From the NCBI GenBank assembly GCA_902810755.1, contig CADDYT010000107.1, positions 1 through 21,929 on the forward strand: 21,929 nt of DNA. Direction: 5' to 3'. The notes under the pieces were generated by a model. It searched no databases. It saw only the letters and a program-made list of their open reading frames with translations, and had not been told where the DNA came from. Numbering within the stretch: position 1 is the first letter of the stretch; every line of letters begins with the position of its first letter. The DNA comes from Chloroflexota bacterium. GTDB lineage: Bacteria; Chloroflexota; Ktedonobacteria; Ktedonobacterales; Ktedonobacteraceae. This document shows, piece after piece, positions 13,715 to 21,929 of this stretch. Made by a program: the position numbers and the translations under genes.

Positions 13715-15142
13715 ATGGAAGAAAAAATGGTCCGTAATCATGTTCATCACGTCTTGTTTGCCATACAGGTTATCGCCTGCATTATGGCGCTGACATTGCT
13801 CACGGTGGCAAGTCTGGACACGCAGGCGGGCAGAGCGCAGGCCGCCACCTCTATGTGGCTCACGAAGGGAACAATGACGAGTACGCCGACAGCGGGGCCA
13901 ACCGGGGCCATCATCGCCGTCAGCGGCTCGGGCTGGCAGGGCGTGGCCGATGGGACGGTGGTCAATTTTGGCTATAGCGCCAGTCCATCCTGCGCCGCAA
14001 ATACCTACACGCCCGCCGCGACGGCGCAGGCCGCCGTTGTCAGCGGCGGAGCCTTTAGCGGCTGGTTTCTCTGGCCCACGAAAACGCCAACCGGCCTGTA
14101 CACCGTCTGCGCCTCCATCGGCTCCACGCTGGCGGTGGCCGGTTCATACACCGTCCTCTCGGCAGCCCCGGCACGGCTCACCATCTCCTCTTCCACCTTC
14201 ACCGTCGGTCAGCAAGCCGTTGTTAGCGGCAGCAACTTCCTGCCGCCACAGACGAGCGTGACGCTGGCGCTACAGCAACTCAGCGGCGGAACCAGAATTC
14301 CGCTGGGAACGGCCACATCTGACGCGAACGGCGCGTTTTCTCAGACCTATACGATTCCCGCCAACCCGACCGGGCCGGTAGAACTGATCGCCAGCGCAGG
14401 CAGCGGCAGCCCGCCCACGCTGAGCGCCTCGGTCTCCTTTATCGTCTACGCGGCCCCGGCCACGCCTACCCCTTCACCCGCCCCATCGCCGACACCGGGC
14501 AGAACGGCGACCCCGACGCCGGGCCAGACGGCCACACCGGCCTCAATCCCGACGCAATCCACCCAACCAACTTCCACACCGGCCACACCTATCAGCCAGG
14601 GAACGCAGTTGCAAACACCTCCCCCAACCGGCAGCGCGCAGACCACACAGCAGCCAACCTGGCAAACACCCGCCAGCGGCAGCCAGCAAAGCAAGAAAAC
14701 GCTGGCCCTGGTCGCGGGCGCCGCATTTCTACTGCTGACAGCCGCCCTCGCCATCCTGTTATGGCGGCGCAAAACCGGAAAACGAGCCTCCACACACCAT
14801 CCTGCCCTTCCACAGGCAGCTTCCCCCGCGCATATGCCTGCCCGAAACGCCGATCTGGCCCGGGCAGCGCAATCGATGCAAGCGGCATCAGACCCCAGGC
14901 CACAATGGGGCGATTTTCCGCTCCAGCAGACCTCTCCCTCCCCGCCAGTCACACAACCCCCTACAGACAGTTATATGGCTACAGGAAATTCCATGTCCAT
15001 GCAGAGAACAGATGAGGCCCCTGCCATAGCGGGCGCACCGGGAACGGCGGCCAGCAGCGATCTGCTTGAGGACCCCCTGCTGGCGGCCATTATGCAGCAA
15101 GCGCGCAGCGGTCTGTTCGTCCTGCCGGGAAAAAAGCCCTGA
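13715..15142 (+). CDS. Secreted-side Ig-like/PT-spacer membrane protein
   Basis: 475 residues from ATG 13715; ATG 13727, after GGAAGA, is the alternative. A signal peptide (~1-43; VLFAIQVIACIMALTLLTVA, cleavage after AQA) leads into two beta-rich Ig/IPT-like domains (~50-150 and ~150-248; GPTGAIIAVSGSGWQGVADG; STFTVGQQAVVSGSNFLPPQ). A TP-rich spacer follows (~250-325), then a membrane helix (~329-350; TLALVAGAAFLLLTAALAIL), basic anchor RRKTGKR and a ~125-residue Pro/Ala-rich cytoplasmic tail. The topology is outside domain, spacer, membrane, tail: the reverse order of the protein at 1-1714. It probably displays domains beyond the wall; the ligand is unknown. Confidence 0.85.
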   Translation: MEEKMVRNHVHHVLFAIQVIACIMALTLLTVASLDTQAGRAQAATSMWLTKGTMTSTPTAGPTGAIIAVSGSGWQGVADGTVVNFGYSASPSCAANTYTPAATAQAAVVSGGAFSGWFLWPTKTPTGLYTVCASIGSTLAVAGSYTVLSAAPARLTISSSTFTVGQQAVVSGSNFLPPQTSVTLALQQLSGGTRIPLGTATSDANGAFSQTYTIPANPTGPVELIASAGSGSPPTLSASVSFIVYAAPATPTPSPAPSPTPGRTATPTPGQTATPASIPTQSTQPTSTPATPISQGTQLQTPPPTGSAQTTQQPTWQTPASGSQQSKKTLALVAGAAFLLLTAALAILLWRRKTGKRASTHHPALPQAASPAHMPARNADLARAAQSMQAASDPRPQWGDFPLQQTSPSPPVTQPPTDSYMATGNSMSMQRTDEAPAIAGAPGTAASSDLLEDPLLAAIMQQARSGLFVLPGKKP

Positions 15143-15287
15143 TGGGCTATCCGCAGATGAGATTTTTGTCCTATCCCTTTGACTGGCAAGCAAGTATTCA
15201 GATACAGTTATTTTTACGGGGAAGGTGTAATCAGCATACCGGGAGAAAGCACAGAATAAATTCTTTCAGTCTGGCAATCATGTGGTC

Positions 15288-15296
15288 TGGTAAAAT
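15288..15296 (+). promoter_or_regulatory. Possible extended -10 promoter
   Basis: TGG-TAAAAT at 15288-15296 fits an extended -10 element (TGn then a TATAAT-like box). No good -35 hexamer is seen at 16-18 bp. It would give an ~80-nt leader to the gene at 15380. It is the only promoter-like element noticed in the 237-bp space after the preceding gene. Confidence 0.35.
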
Positions 15297-15379
15297 ACTG
15301 TACCGGTCATTGCGCCCCGTTGAATTCATTGCGCGCATTATGGCAACGGAGAAATAACAGGAAACTGAGAGCAGAAAAC

Positions 15380-16696
15380 ATGGAAAAGAGCCAGCAGACA
15401 AAGCAAAGAGATTGGCATACCCCTGAGCAAACACAACGAACAAAGCAAGTAGAGAAGGCAAGGCAAGAAACTATTCATCGACGTAACGGTATTTTTGCCG
15501 CCCTGTGCTGCTCGCTCCTGCTCTTCACCGCCGTTGGAATGCTCGCCCACCTGCACACCACCCATGCCCGGCAGGCTGATCCCACTCCGACAGTGACACT
15601 GCCCGTCACGCTCACTGTTACAGTTGGCACTACGCCCACCGATACGCCAACGCCCTCTCCCACTCCTACCGATACGCCTACACCCACTCCTACGCCTTCT
15701 CCCACCCCTACGCCCTCTCCTATGCCAACAGCGACGCCAACACCTGCGCCAACAGCGACGCCCACGCAGCCCCGGCCCACGCCTACGCACCAGTCCGGGC
15801 CAACCCCCACGTCCACCGTTGGCAACCAGGTCTTTCCAACTGCCACGCCCGCGCCGAATACCACACCGACGGCGGGCGCCTCGCCTACGCCGACAGGCAC
15901 CGGCAGCAGTTTGTCCACTGCTACCCCAATCGCTGCCACCGCCACGCCGGGTAACAGCAACGATCAAAGCTCCACCCCATCCGATAACAGCAGTTCAAGC
16001 AACAATACTGCCGACTCGACCACACCCCTGCTTGTCCTGGGCAGTTTAGCCGTCGGACTGCTCTTGCTGGTGGTCGTCGCCATTTTCCTGGTGAGAAAAC
16101 TGCTCAACCCGGTACCGGCTCAGGCAAACCTGCCACCCAGCGGCGCACGCCCCTGGTCGCGCACGCCCAGCCCAAGCATGGACGGGGCCACCAACCTCTA
16201 TGGCTGGGAAAACGCTGCGACCGACGAGCAGGCATGGGCAAATGATCCCTTCGCAAAACCCTCACTCCCACCCGCGCCTGCCTTTGCAACCGCGCTCCCA
16301 CAACAGCCGCAGCAAACTGCTGGCATGTGGATGCCGCAAAACCCGGCGGTCGGCAACGGCTGGAATACCATCCCTGCAACCAATGCCGGTCAACCAGCCT
16401 GGAATGCAGGAAACCCCGCTTCCCCCGGCCAGCTTCCCTTCTTCGCCGTCCCTGACAATAACGGATTTCCTGTCACGCCCGGCTCCCTGCCCACAACGGG
16501 AACGCAGTGGGGCATATCAGCGGGCAATATATCCACACCTTTCTATGCACAGGGTAGCCCACCGGCCACGCCGTCCAACGCTAATCTTCCCACCATGCAA
16601 CCACCGTTCGGCGACGGAGGGCAGCCGTCGGTGGCAAATCCGGCCAGCTACGACAACCAGCTTCCCTTCCCCGGCATGCCTTTCGATGGCAGATAG
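15380..16696 (+). CDS. Two-pass membrane protein with a pure PT-rich outside loop
   Basis: 438 residues from ATG 15380; a TTG at 15320 would add 20 residues but lacks a ribosome-binding site. The N-terminal ~35 residues are charged (QQTKQRDWHTPEQTQRTKQ). Membrane helix 1 is ~37-57 (GIFAALCCSLLLFTAVGMLA). A ~150-residue loop made almost only of TP/SP/AP repeats and a Ser/Asn stretch follows. Membrane helix 2 is ~215-238 (LLVLGSLAVGLLLLVVVAIF), then a ~200-residue Pro/Gly/Asn-rich cytoplasmic tail rich in Trp and Gln. Both ends face the cytoplasm and the extended loop faces out, with no folded outside domain. The loop resembles a glycosylated stalk; the function is unknown. Confidence 0.85.
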   Translation: MEKSQQTKQRDWHTPEQTQRTKQVEKARQETIHRRNGIFAALCCSLLLFTAVGMLAHLHTTHARQADPTPTVTLPVTLTVTVGTTPTDTPTPSPTPTDTPTPTPTPSPTPTPSPMPTATPTPAPTATPTQPRPTPTHQSGPTPTSTVGNQVFPTATPAPNTTPTAGASPTPTGTGSSLSTATPIAATATPGNSNDQSSTPSDNSSSSNNTADSTTPLLVLGSLAVGLLLLVVVAIFLVRKLLNPVPAQANLPPSGARPWSRTPSPSMDGATNLYGWENAATDEQAWANDPFAKPSLPPAPAFATALPQQPQQTAGMWMPQNPAVGNGWNTIPATNAGQPAWNAGNPASPGQLPFFAVPDNNGFPVTPGSLPTTGTQWGISAGNISTPFYAQGSPPATPSNANLPTMQPPFGDGGQPSVANPASYDNQLPFPGMPFDGR

Positions 16697-16722
16697 GAAG
16701 CTGTCATATCCAGTCTTTTCGA

Positions 16723-16751
16723 TAGACAGAGCCGGAGGAAGCGGGTATAAT
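16723..16751 (+). promoter_or_regulatory. Sigma-70-type promoter of the acetyltransferase gene
   Basis: TAGACA at 16723-16728, a 17-bp spacer and a perfect TATAAT at 16746-16751. Transcription would start near 16758, leaving a ~75-nt leader before the ATG at 16832. It lies just after the stop of the preceding membrane protein gene, so the two are separately transcribed. Confidence 0.75.
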
Positions 16752-16831
16752 CCTGGCAATACACTGAACAGTAGCATTGTCCGGGAACGCCATCTGTGTT
16801 TCAGGGAACGTGTGTGAGGAGGAACCAGCTT

Positions 16832-17434
16832 ATGGAACTTGCATCTGTTTATATCCACCCGACCGCCGAAGTCTCGCCGCAGGCAGCGGTGGGAGCGGGG
16901 ACGCGCATCTGGCGACAGGTACATGTGCGAGAGCATGCCCGTATCGGCGAAAACTGCAATATCGGCAAGGGAGTTTATATTGATGCCCACGTACAGATCG
17001 GCTCGCGCGTCAAAATCCAGAATCACGTCTCGGTCTTTGAAGGCGTGACGCTGGAAGACGGCGTCTTCATCGGCCCCCACGTCTGCTTCACCAACGACCT
17101 GCATCCCCGCGCCATCACGCCCGACGGCCAGCTCAAAACCGCCGACGACTGGCAGATCACGCCCACGCTCGTTCGGTATGGGGCCTCTATCGGGGCCGGT
17201 TCGGTCATCCTCTGCGGCGTGACCATCGGCAGCTTTGCCCTCGTCGGCGCAGGCTCGATGGTCACGCGCGATGTGCCGCCCCACGCCCTCGTCTTCGGCA
17301 ACCCTGCCCGCCAGCATGGCTACGTCTGCCGCTGCGCCCGCCGTCTCAGCGATCTCCATGAGCAAGACGGGCAACTCGTTGGCTGGTGCGCTTTCTGTGC
17401 GCAGGAGTGCGTGTTTCCCGGCCAGCTCGCGTAA
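16832..17434 (+). CDS. Left-handed beta-helix sugar N-/O-acetyltransferase (WbpD/WlbB-like)
   Basis: 200 residues. Repeated hexapeptides ([74 protein letters not shown]) form a left-handed beta-helix; FTNDLHPR and [12 protein letters not shown] are typical of the nucleotide-sugar acetyltransferases that modify amino-dideoxy sugars for cell-surface glycans. Such enzymes use acetyl-CoA and act as trimers in the cytoplasm. The C-terminus carries CRC then CAFCAQEC, a zinc-ribbon-like Cys set. ATG 16832 is chosen because AGGAGGAA lies 7 bp upstream; the longer GTG start at 16796 lacks a site. The gene is convergent with the M20 peptidase, 2 bp apart, with no room for a terminator. The exact substrate is not known. 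Confidence 0.88.
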   Translation: MELASVYIHPTAEVSPQAAVGAGTRIWRQVHVREHARIGENCNIGKGVYIDAHVQIGSRVKIQNHVSVFEGVTLEDGVFIGPHVCFTNDLHPRAITPDGQLKTADDWQITPTLVRYGASIGAGSVILCGVTIGSFALVGAGSMVTRDVPPHALVFGNPARQHGYVCRCARRLSDLHEQDGQLVGWCAFCAQECVFPGQLA

Positions 17435-17436
17435 AG

Positions 17437-18720
17437 TTATCCTGCGAAAAACCGCAGCGCCGCCAGCACATACGCTCGCGCCGCCAGGATCACCTCATCG
17501 ATCGCCACGTGTTCGTCGGGCATATGGGCGACGTTGACATCGCCGGGGCCAAAGAGCAGGGCAGGGATGTGGCCCTGGTTGACAAGCAGGCGCAGGTCGG
17601 AGCCGTAGGGCGCGCCCTCTAAACGAGGAGGATGGCCCGTGAGGTCAAACATGCTCTGGCGGCAGAGGTGGACAAGCGGGTGGTCGGCGGGGATTTCGCC
17701 GGAGTCGAACTGGCCGCCGCTCCACACAATTTCGAGCGGGTGGTCGCGCAGCCAGGGGTCGCTTTCGGCGAGGCCGACGAGGGTTTGCTCGAATTGCTGG
17801 CGCACGGAGGCGCTGGACTCGCCGATGGCGACGCCGATACGGCCCTCGAAGGTCAGTTCTTCGGGAACGGAGGAGGACCAGTTACCGGCCTGCACGCGCC
17901 CGATGCTGAGCGGGTAGGGCAGCACCAGTTGCGCAAGCAGGGGATGCTCCACCTCGCTGTTGCGCTCCCTCTCAAGCTGAATGAGCGCGCGGTGAATGTC
18001 CAGGTACTTTTCGATGGCGCTTACCCCTTGCAGGCGCACGCTGGCATGGGCCGATTTGCCGCGCACGCGCACGGTGAAGGTGAGCGCGCCCGCCTGCGCC
18101 GGAATCAGGTTGAGGCGCGTTGGCTCGCAGATGATGGCGGCATCGCCACTGTGGCCGCGCAGCAAAGTGGCAAACGTCCCCAGCCCACCATCTTCCTCCC
18201 CGATGACGCTCTGGACGCTGATCGAGCCGGGCAAAGAGATACCTGCATCTTTAATGGCTCTGAGCGCGTAGAGCGCGGCCATCAGTCCGCCCTTCATGTC
18301 GCAGGCCCCGCGTCCGTAGATGAGGCCATCCTGCCAATCCGCGCTCCAGGGAGCGTGGCGCCAGTTGGCCGGGTCGCCGACCGGCACCACGTCGATATGG
18401 CCGTTGAAAATCAAATGTTTGCCCCCGCCTGCCCTGTTGCCGGGCGAGCCACGCCAGGTGCCAACGAGGCCGAGTGCTTCGTGGCCGGAGCGATCAACCT
18501 CCATGCCGGGAAATTGCGGGTGCTGACGCATTACCGCCACATCGATGGGCCAGAGATCGACCTCCAGCCCCATCTGCTGCATATGCTGCGCCAGCCAGCG
18601 TTGCGCCTCTGCCTCCTGCCCGGTCAGGCTGGGGATGCGCAACAGGGCGCGAAAGGCTTCGATCAATCCCCGCTCATCCAGCGCGGCAAGGACGCTTTGC
18701 TCTCGTTCGCTCAATGGCAT
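17437..18720 (-). CDS. M20-family metallopeptidase (ArgE/DapE/ACY1-like)
   Basis: 427 residues. The zinc-site motifs are in order: FNGHIDVVPVGD (His108, Asp110), GRGACDMKGG (bridging Asp141), VIGEEDGG (catalytic Glu175, Glu176), CEP (Glu199) and VNVAHMPDEH (His399). A lid or dimerisation domain lies between ~205 and ~320. Members remove acyl or amino-acid groups from small N-acyl compounds; here deacylase, dipeptidase or DapE activity cannot be told apart. AGGAG lies ~8 bp before the ATG. It follows guaB by 28 bp on the same strand and is probably in one operon with it, which suggests no obvious shared pathway. Confidence 0.92.
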   Translation of the reverse strand: MPLSEREQSVLAALDERGLIEAFRALLRIPSLTGQEAEAQRWLAQHMQQMGLEVDLWPIDVAVMRQHPQFPGMEVDRSGHEALGLVGTWRGSPGNRAGGGKHLIFNGHIDVVPVGDPANWRHAPWSADWQDGLIYGRGACDMKGGLMAALYALRAIKDAGISLPGSISVQSVIGEEDGGLGTFATLLRGHSGDAAIICEPTRLNLIPAQAGALTFTVRVRGKSAHASVRLQGVSAIEKYLDIHRALIQLERERNSEVEHPLLAQLVLPYPLSIGRVQAGNWSSSVPEELTFEGRIGVAIGESSASVRQQFEQTLVGLAESDPWLRDHPLEIVWSGGQFDSGEIPADHPLVHLCRQSMFDLTGHPPRLEGAPYGSDLRLLVNQGHIPALLFGPGDVNVAHMPDEHVAIDEVILAARAYVLAALRFFAG

Positions 18721-18748
18721 CGCTCACACTCCTAACCTTCCAGAGGCC

Positions 18749-20458
<1,710 letters not shown>

Positions 20459-20506
20459 CTATCATTTGGCAGCATGGGGTATAATTTGACTATAGAAATA
20501 TTTGCA

Positions 20507-20555
20507 TGGCATACCATGCCATTGAAAGTGTAGCCGGATACGTCATGGTATGGCA
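20507..20555. promoter_or_regulatory. Paired inverted repeats ahead of the 20575 gene
   Basis: A palindrome TGGCAT-ACC-ATGCCA lies at 20507-20521. A second, reversed copy of its right part (ATGGTATGGC, 20545-20554) matches GGCATACCAT at 9 of 10 positions. The pair could be operator sites or a 10-bp hairpin over the 5' end of the next gene. A TATAAT box at 20480-20485 lies just upstream but lacks a -35. Confidence 0.35.
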
Positions 20556-20574
20556 CAGGCAAGCAGGGAGTGCG

Positions 20575-21855
20575 ATGATTGTTTTTCTGCATGGGTTCGA
20601 TTGGGCAACCTACACGGACGTGGTGATGCCAGCTTTTGCGCGCTGGCTGCTTGAACGAGATGAGAGTGCCGTTGCCACACTGTTTGAGCAGACACGCTGC
20701 GCGCAGGAAGAGGAAGCCCTGCCCGCGCCGATGCAGCGACTGCGCTCATGGGTGCGGGCGCGAGCATTCGTGCAAAAGCTGCCGCGCGGCCTGCACAGCC
20801 TTGAGGAATATGAGCAGCTCTGCTCCCCCGAAGCGTTCACGCCGTTGAGCGACCGCTACCTGCACCTGCACACGCCCCGGCTCTACCAGCAAAACGACGC
20901 GCTGCGCACCGTCTGGGGAGCTATTCTCGAAACGTACTGCCTGCCCTGGCGCGACAAAGCCCTCGACGGCGAACTTCCTCTCTTCACGTCAATGCTGAAT
21001 GGAGTGCGGCCAGAGGAGCCGGGCGAAGGGACGCCGGAGATTCGCGAAGAACTCATCTCCCTCCTGCACTCGGCTGGCCTTGCCGATCTCGCCGATCAGA
21101 TCTCTTCTATCAGCCATCTGGGGCAGGAATCAATGGACTCCAACGACCTGCCGGATATGTTCGATGTCGGCAGCGAAAGCCGCAGCACGGGCGCGCTGCC
21201 CGCGAACCTGACCGGCGCGCTGCGCGAACTCGGCCTGACCGGCGAAACAACAGCTTCCAGCAAAACAGAGTCTCTCAGTTTCGACCAGAGCGGGGAACGG
21301 GACATATTCGACCCCGCCGACGTGGAAATGAGCGAAACCATACCGCCCAACAAACCCGACGACACACAGCTTTATATATCCGGTGAAGCCAGCGGGATGC
21401 AACTCATTTCCCCAGAAGGCGCCGGGGATGAGGATGATCTGGCATTCACAACGCAACTGGGCAGCATCGAAATCGGCGGCATGGTTGACCTGCTGCACCT
21501 GCGCGGCTGGCTGGCTCGCGTCTCGCTGCGCGCGATGGTCCTCTTCGAGTATCTGGCCTGCGAGCGGCGCTGCATGCCCTTTGGCTACGTCGCCGGCGAA
21601 CCCTATAACTACGCAGGCTACCTCACGCCCGGCGAGGTGCAGCAACTCGCCTCCTGCCTGCGCAACGTCTCGCCTCCTGCCCGCGGCGCGGCAGCCAGAG
21701 ATCAACTGCGCTTCCGCCAGCAGCAAAACATCCCCGTCACCTCCGAATATTTCCGCCTCGTCGACGAAGTGCTGCCCGCGTGGGCCGACGGATTCCTGCA
21801 GGCTGTGCGCGCCGCCTGCTCCGAAAACCTGGGCCTGATCTGCGCCATCGAGTAA
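20575..21855 (+). CDS. Unrecognised 426-residue cytoplasmic protein
   Basis: The start is set at ATG 20575 because GGGAG lies 4 bp upstream; a frame from 20506 would run through the palindromes. It has two predicted folded parts: ~1-160 (FLHGFDWATYTDVVMPAFAR, SLEEYEQLCSPEAFTPLSDR) and ~295-426 (DLLHLRGWLARVSLRAMVLF, YVAGEPYNYAGYLTPGEVQQ). They are joined by a ~130-residue acidic, Ser/Asp-rich linker (SMDSNDLPDMFDVGSESRST). No signal peptide or membrane helix is seen. It is divergent from guaB. I do not recognise a family; the layout resembles a two-domain protein with a disordered acidic middle. Confidence 0.8.
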   Translation: MIVFLHGFDWATYTDVVMPAFARWLLERDESAVATLFEQTRCAQEEEALPAPMQRLRSWVRARAFVQKLPRGLHSLEEYEQLCSPEAFTPLSDRYLHLHTPRLYQQNDALRTVWGAILETYCLPWRDKALDGELPLFTSMLNGVRPEEPGEGTPEIREELISLLHSAGLADLADQISSISHLGQESMDSNDLPDMFDVGSESRSTGALPANLTGALRELGLTGETTASSKTESLSFDQSGERDIFDPADVEMSETIPPNKPDDTQLYISGEASGMQLISPEGAGDEDDLAFTTQLGSIEIGGMVDLLHLRGWLARVSLRAMVLFEYLACERRCMPFGYVAGEPYNYAGYLTPGEVQQLASCLRNVSPPARGAAARDQLRFRQQQNIPVTSEYFRLVDEVLPAWADGFLQAVRAACSENLGLICAIE

Positions 21856-21885
21856 TATTTGCAAATCATTGAGAACAGGTACGAA

Positions 21886-21929
21886 CTACGGCACATCCTG
21901 ATCGGGAATATCCGGCGTACTGGAGAGAG
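21886..21929 (-). CDS. Possible C-terminal stub of a minus-strand gene
   Basis: One minus-strand frame entering from the right edge reads LSSTPDIPDQDVP and then TAG at 21888-21886. The Pro/Asp composition resembles a disordered C-terminus, but 13 codons are too few to be sure; nothing else is seen in 21856-21929. Confidence 0.25.
   Translation of the reverse strand, partial: LSSTPDIPDQDVP

Noticed and set aside
17632..18735. A 367-codon plus-strand ORF
   Set aside because: Antisense of the M20 peptidase, whose metal-site motifs are all on the minus strand.

Overview
The window looks like a high-GC chromosome segment from a bacterium of the Chloroflexota, most likely Ktedonobacteria. This rests on Pro/Thr-rich membrane-surface proteins with long TPTP spacers, GC-rich coding sequence and repeat-rich gene spaces; it is inferred from style and no database was searched.

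Layout. (1) 1-1714, minus strand: a membrane protein with four LPTRP repeats inside the cell and a PT-rich spacer outside, cut by the left edge. (2) 2193-3275, plus: an RpoD/SigA-family sigma factor with a possible 30-codon leader ORF. (3) 3276-3744: no gene, but dense repeats (a REP/BIME-like hairpin, a 46-bp triplication, a MITE-like 37-bp inverted-repeat element), followed by an almost perfect sigma-70 promoter at 3745-3773. (4) 3928-13645: eleven plus-strand genes that look like phage virion parts. They include a prohead protease-scaffold-major capsid fusion, small virion-like proteins, a clan-A glycoside hydrolase carrying two inserted phage beta-domains, a BppU-like baseplate protein, an OB-fold spike-like protein, a head-tail adaptor with an inserted domain, a small membrane protein and a conserved tail-like protein. 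No terminase, portal, tape measure, sheath, integrase or replication gene lies between the two host-like flanks. Three gene spaces inside this island carry the same hairpin family as its upstream edge. (5) 13715-16696, plus: two more PT-rich membrane proteins with their own promoters. (6) 16832-17434, plus: a left-handed beta-helix sugar acetyltransferase behind a consensus promoter. (7) 20254-17437, minus: guaB (IMP dehydrogenase) followed by an M20 metallopeptidase in one operon, with a terminator-like hairpin in the guaB leader. (8) 20575-21855, plus: an unrecognised 426-residue protein, then a possible C-terminal stub of a minus-strand gene at the right edge.

The point of greatest interest is the compact virion-gene island. 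Its reading frames are intact and it has its own housekeeping-type promoter, but it has no DNA-packaging motor in view. It may be a domesticated phage structure (empty capsid, gene-transfer-like particle or secreted glycosidase-bearing particle) or a phage fragment completed by genes elsewhere; the sequence alone cannot decide.
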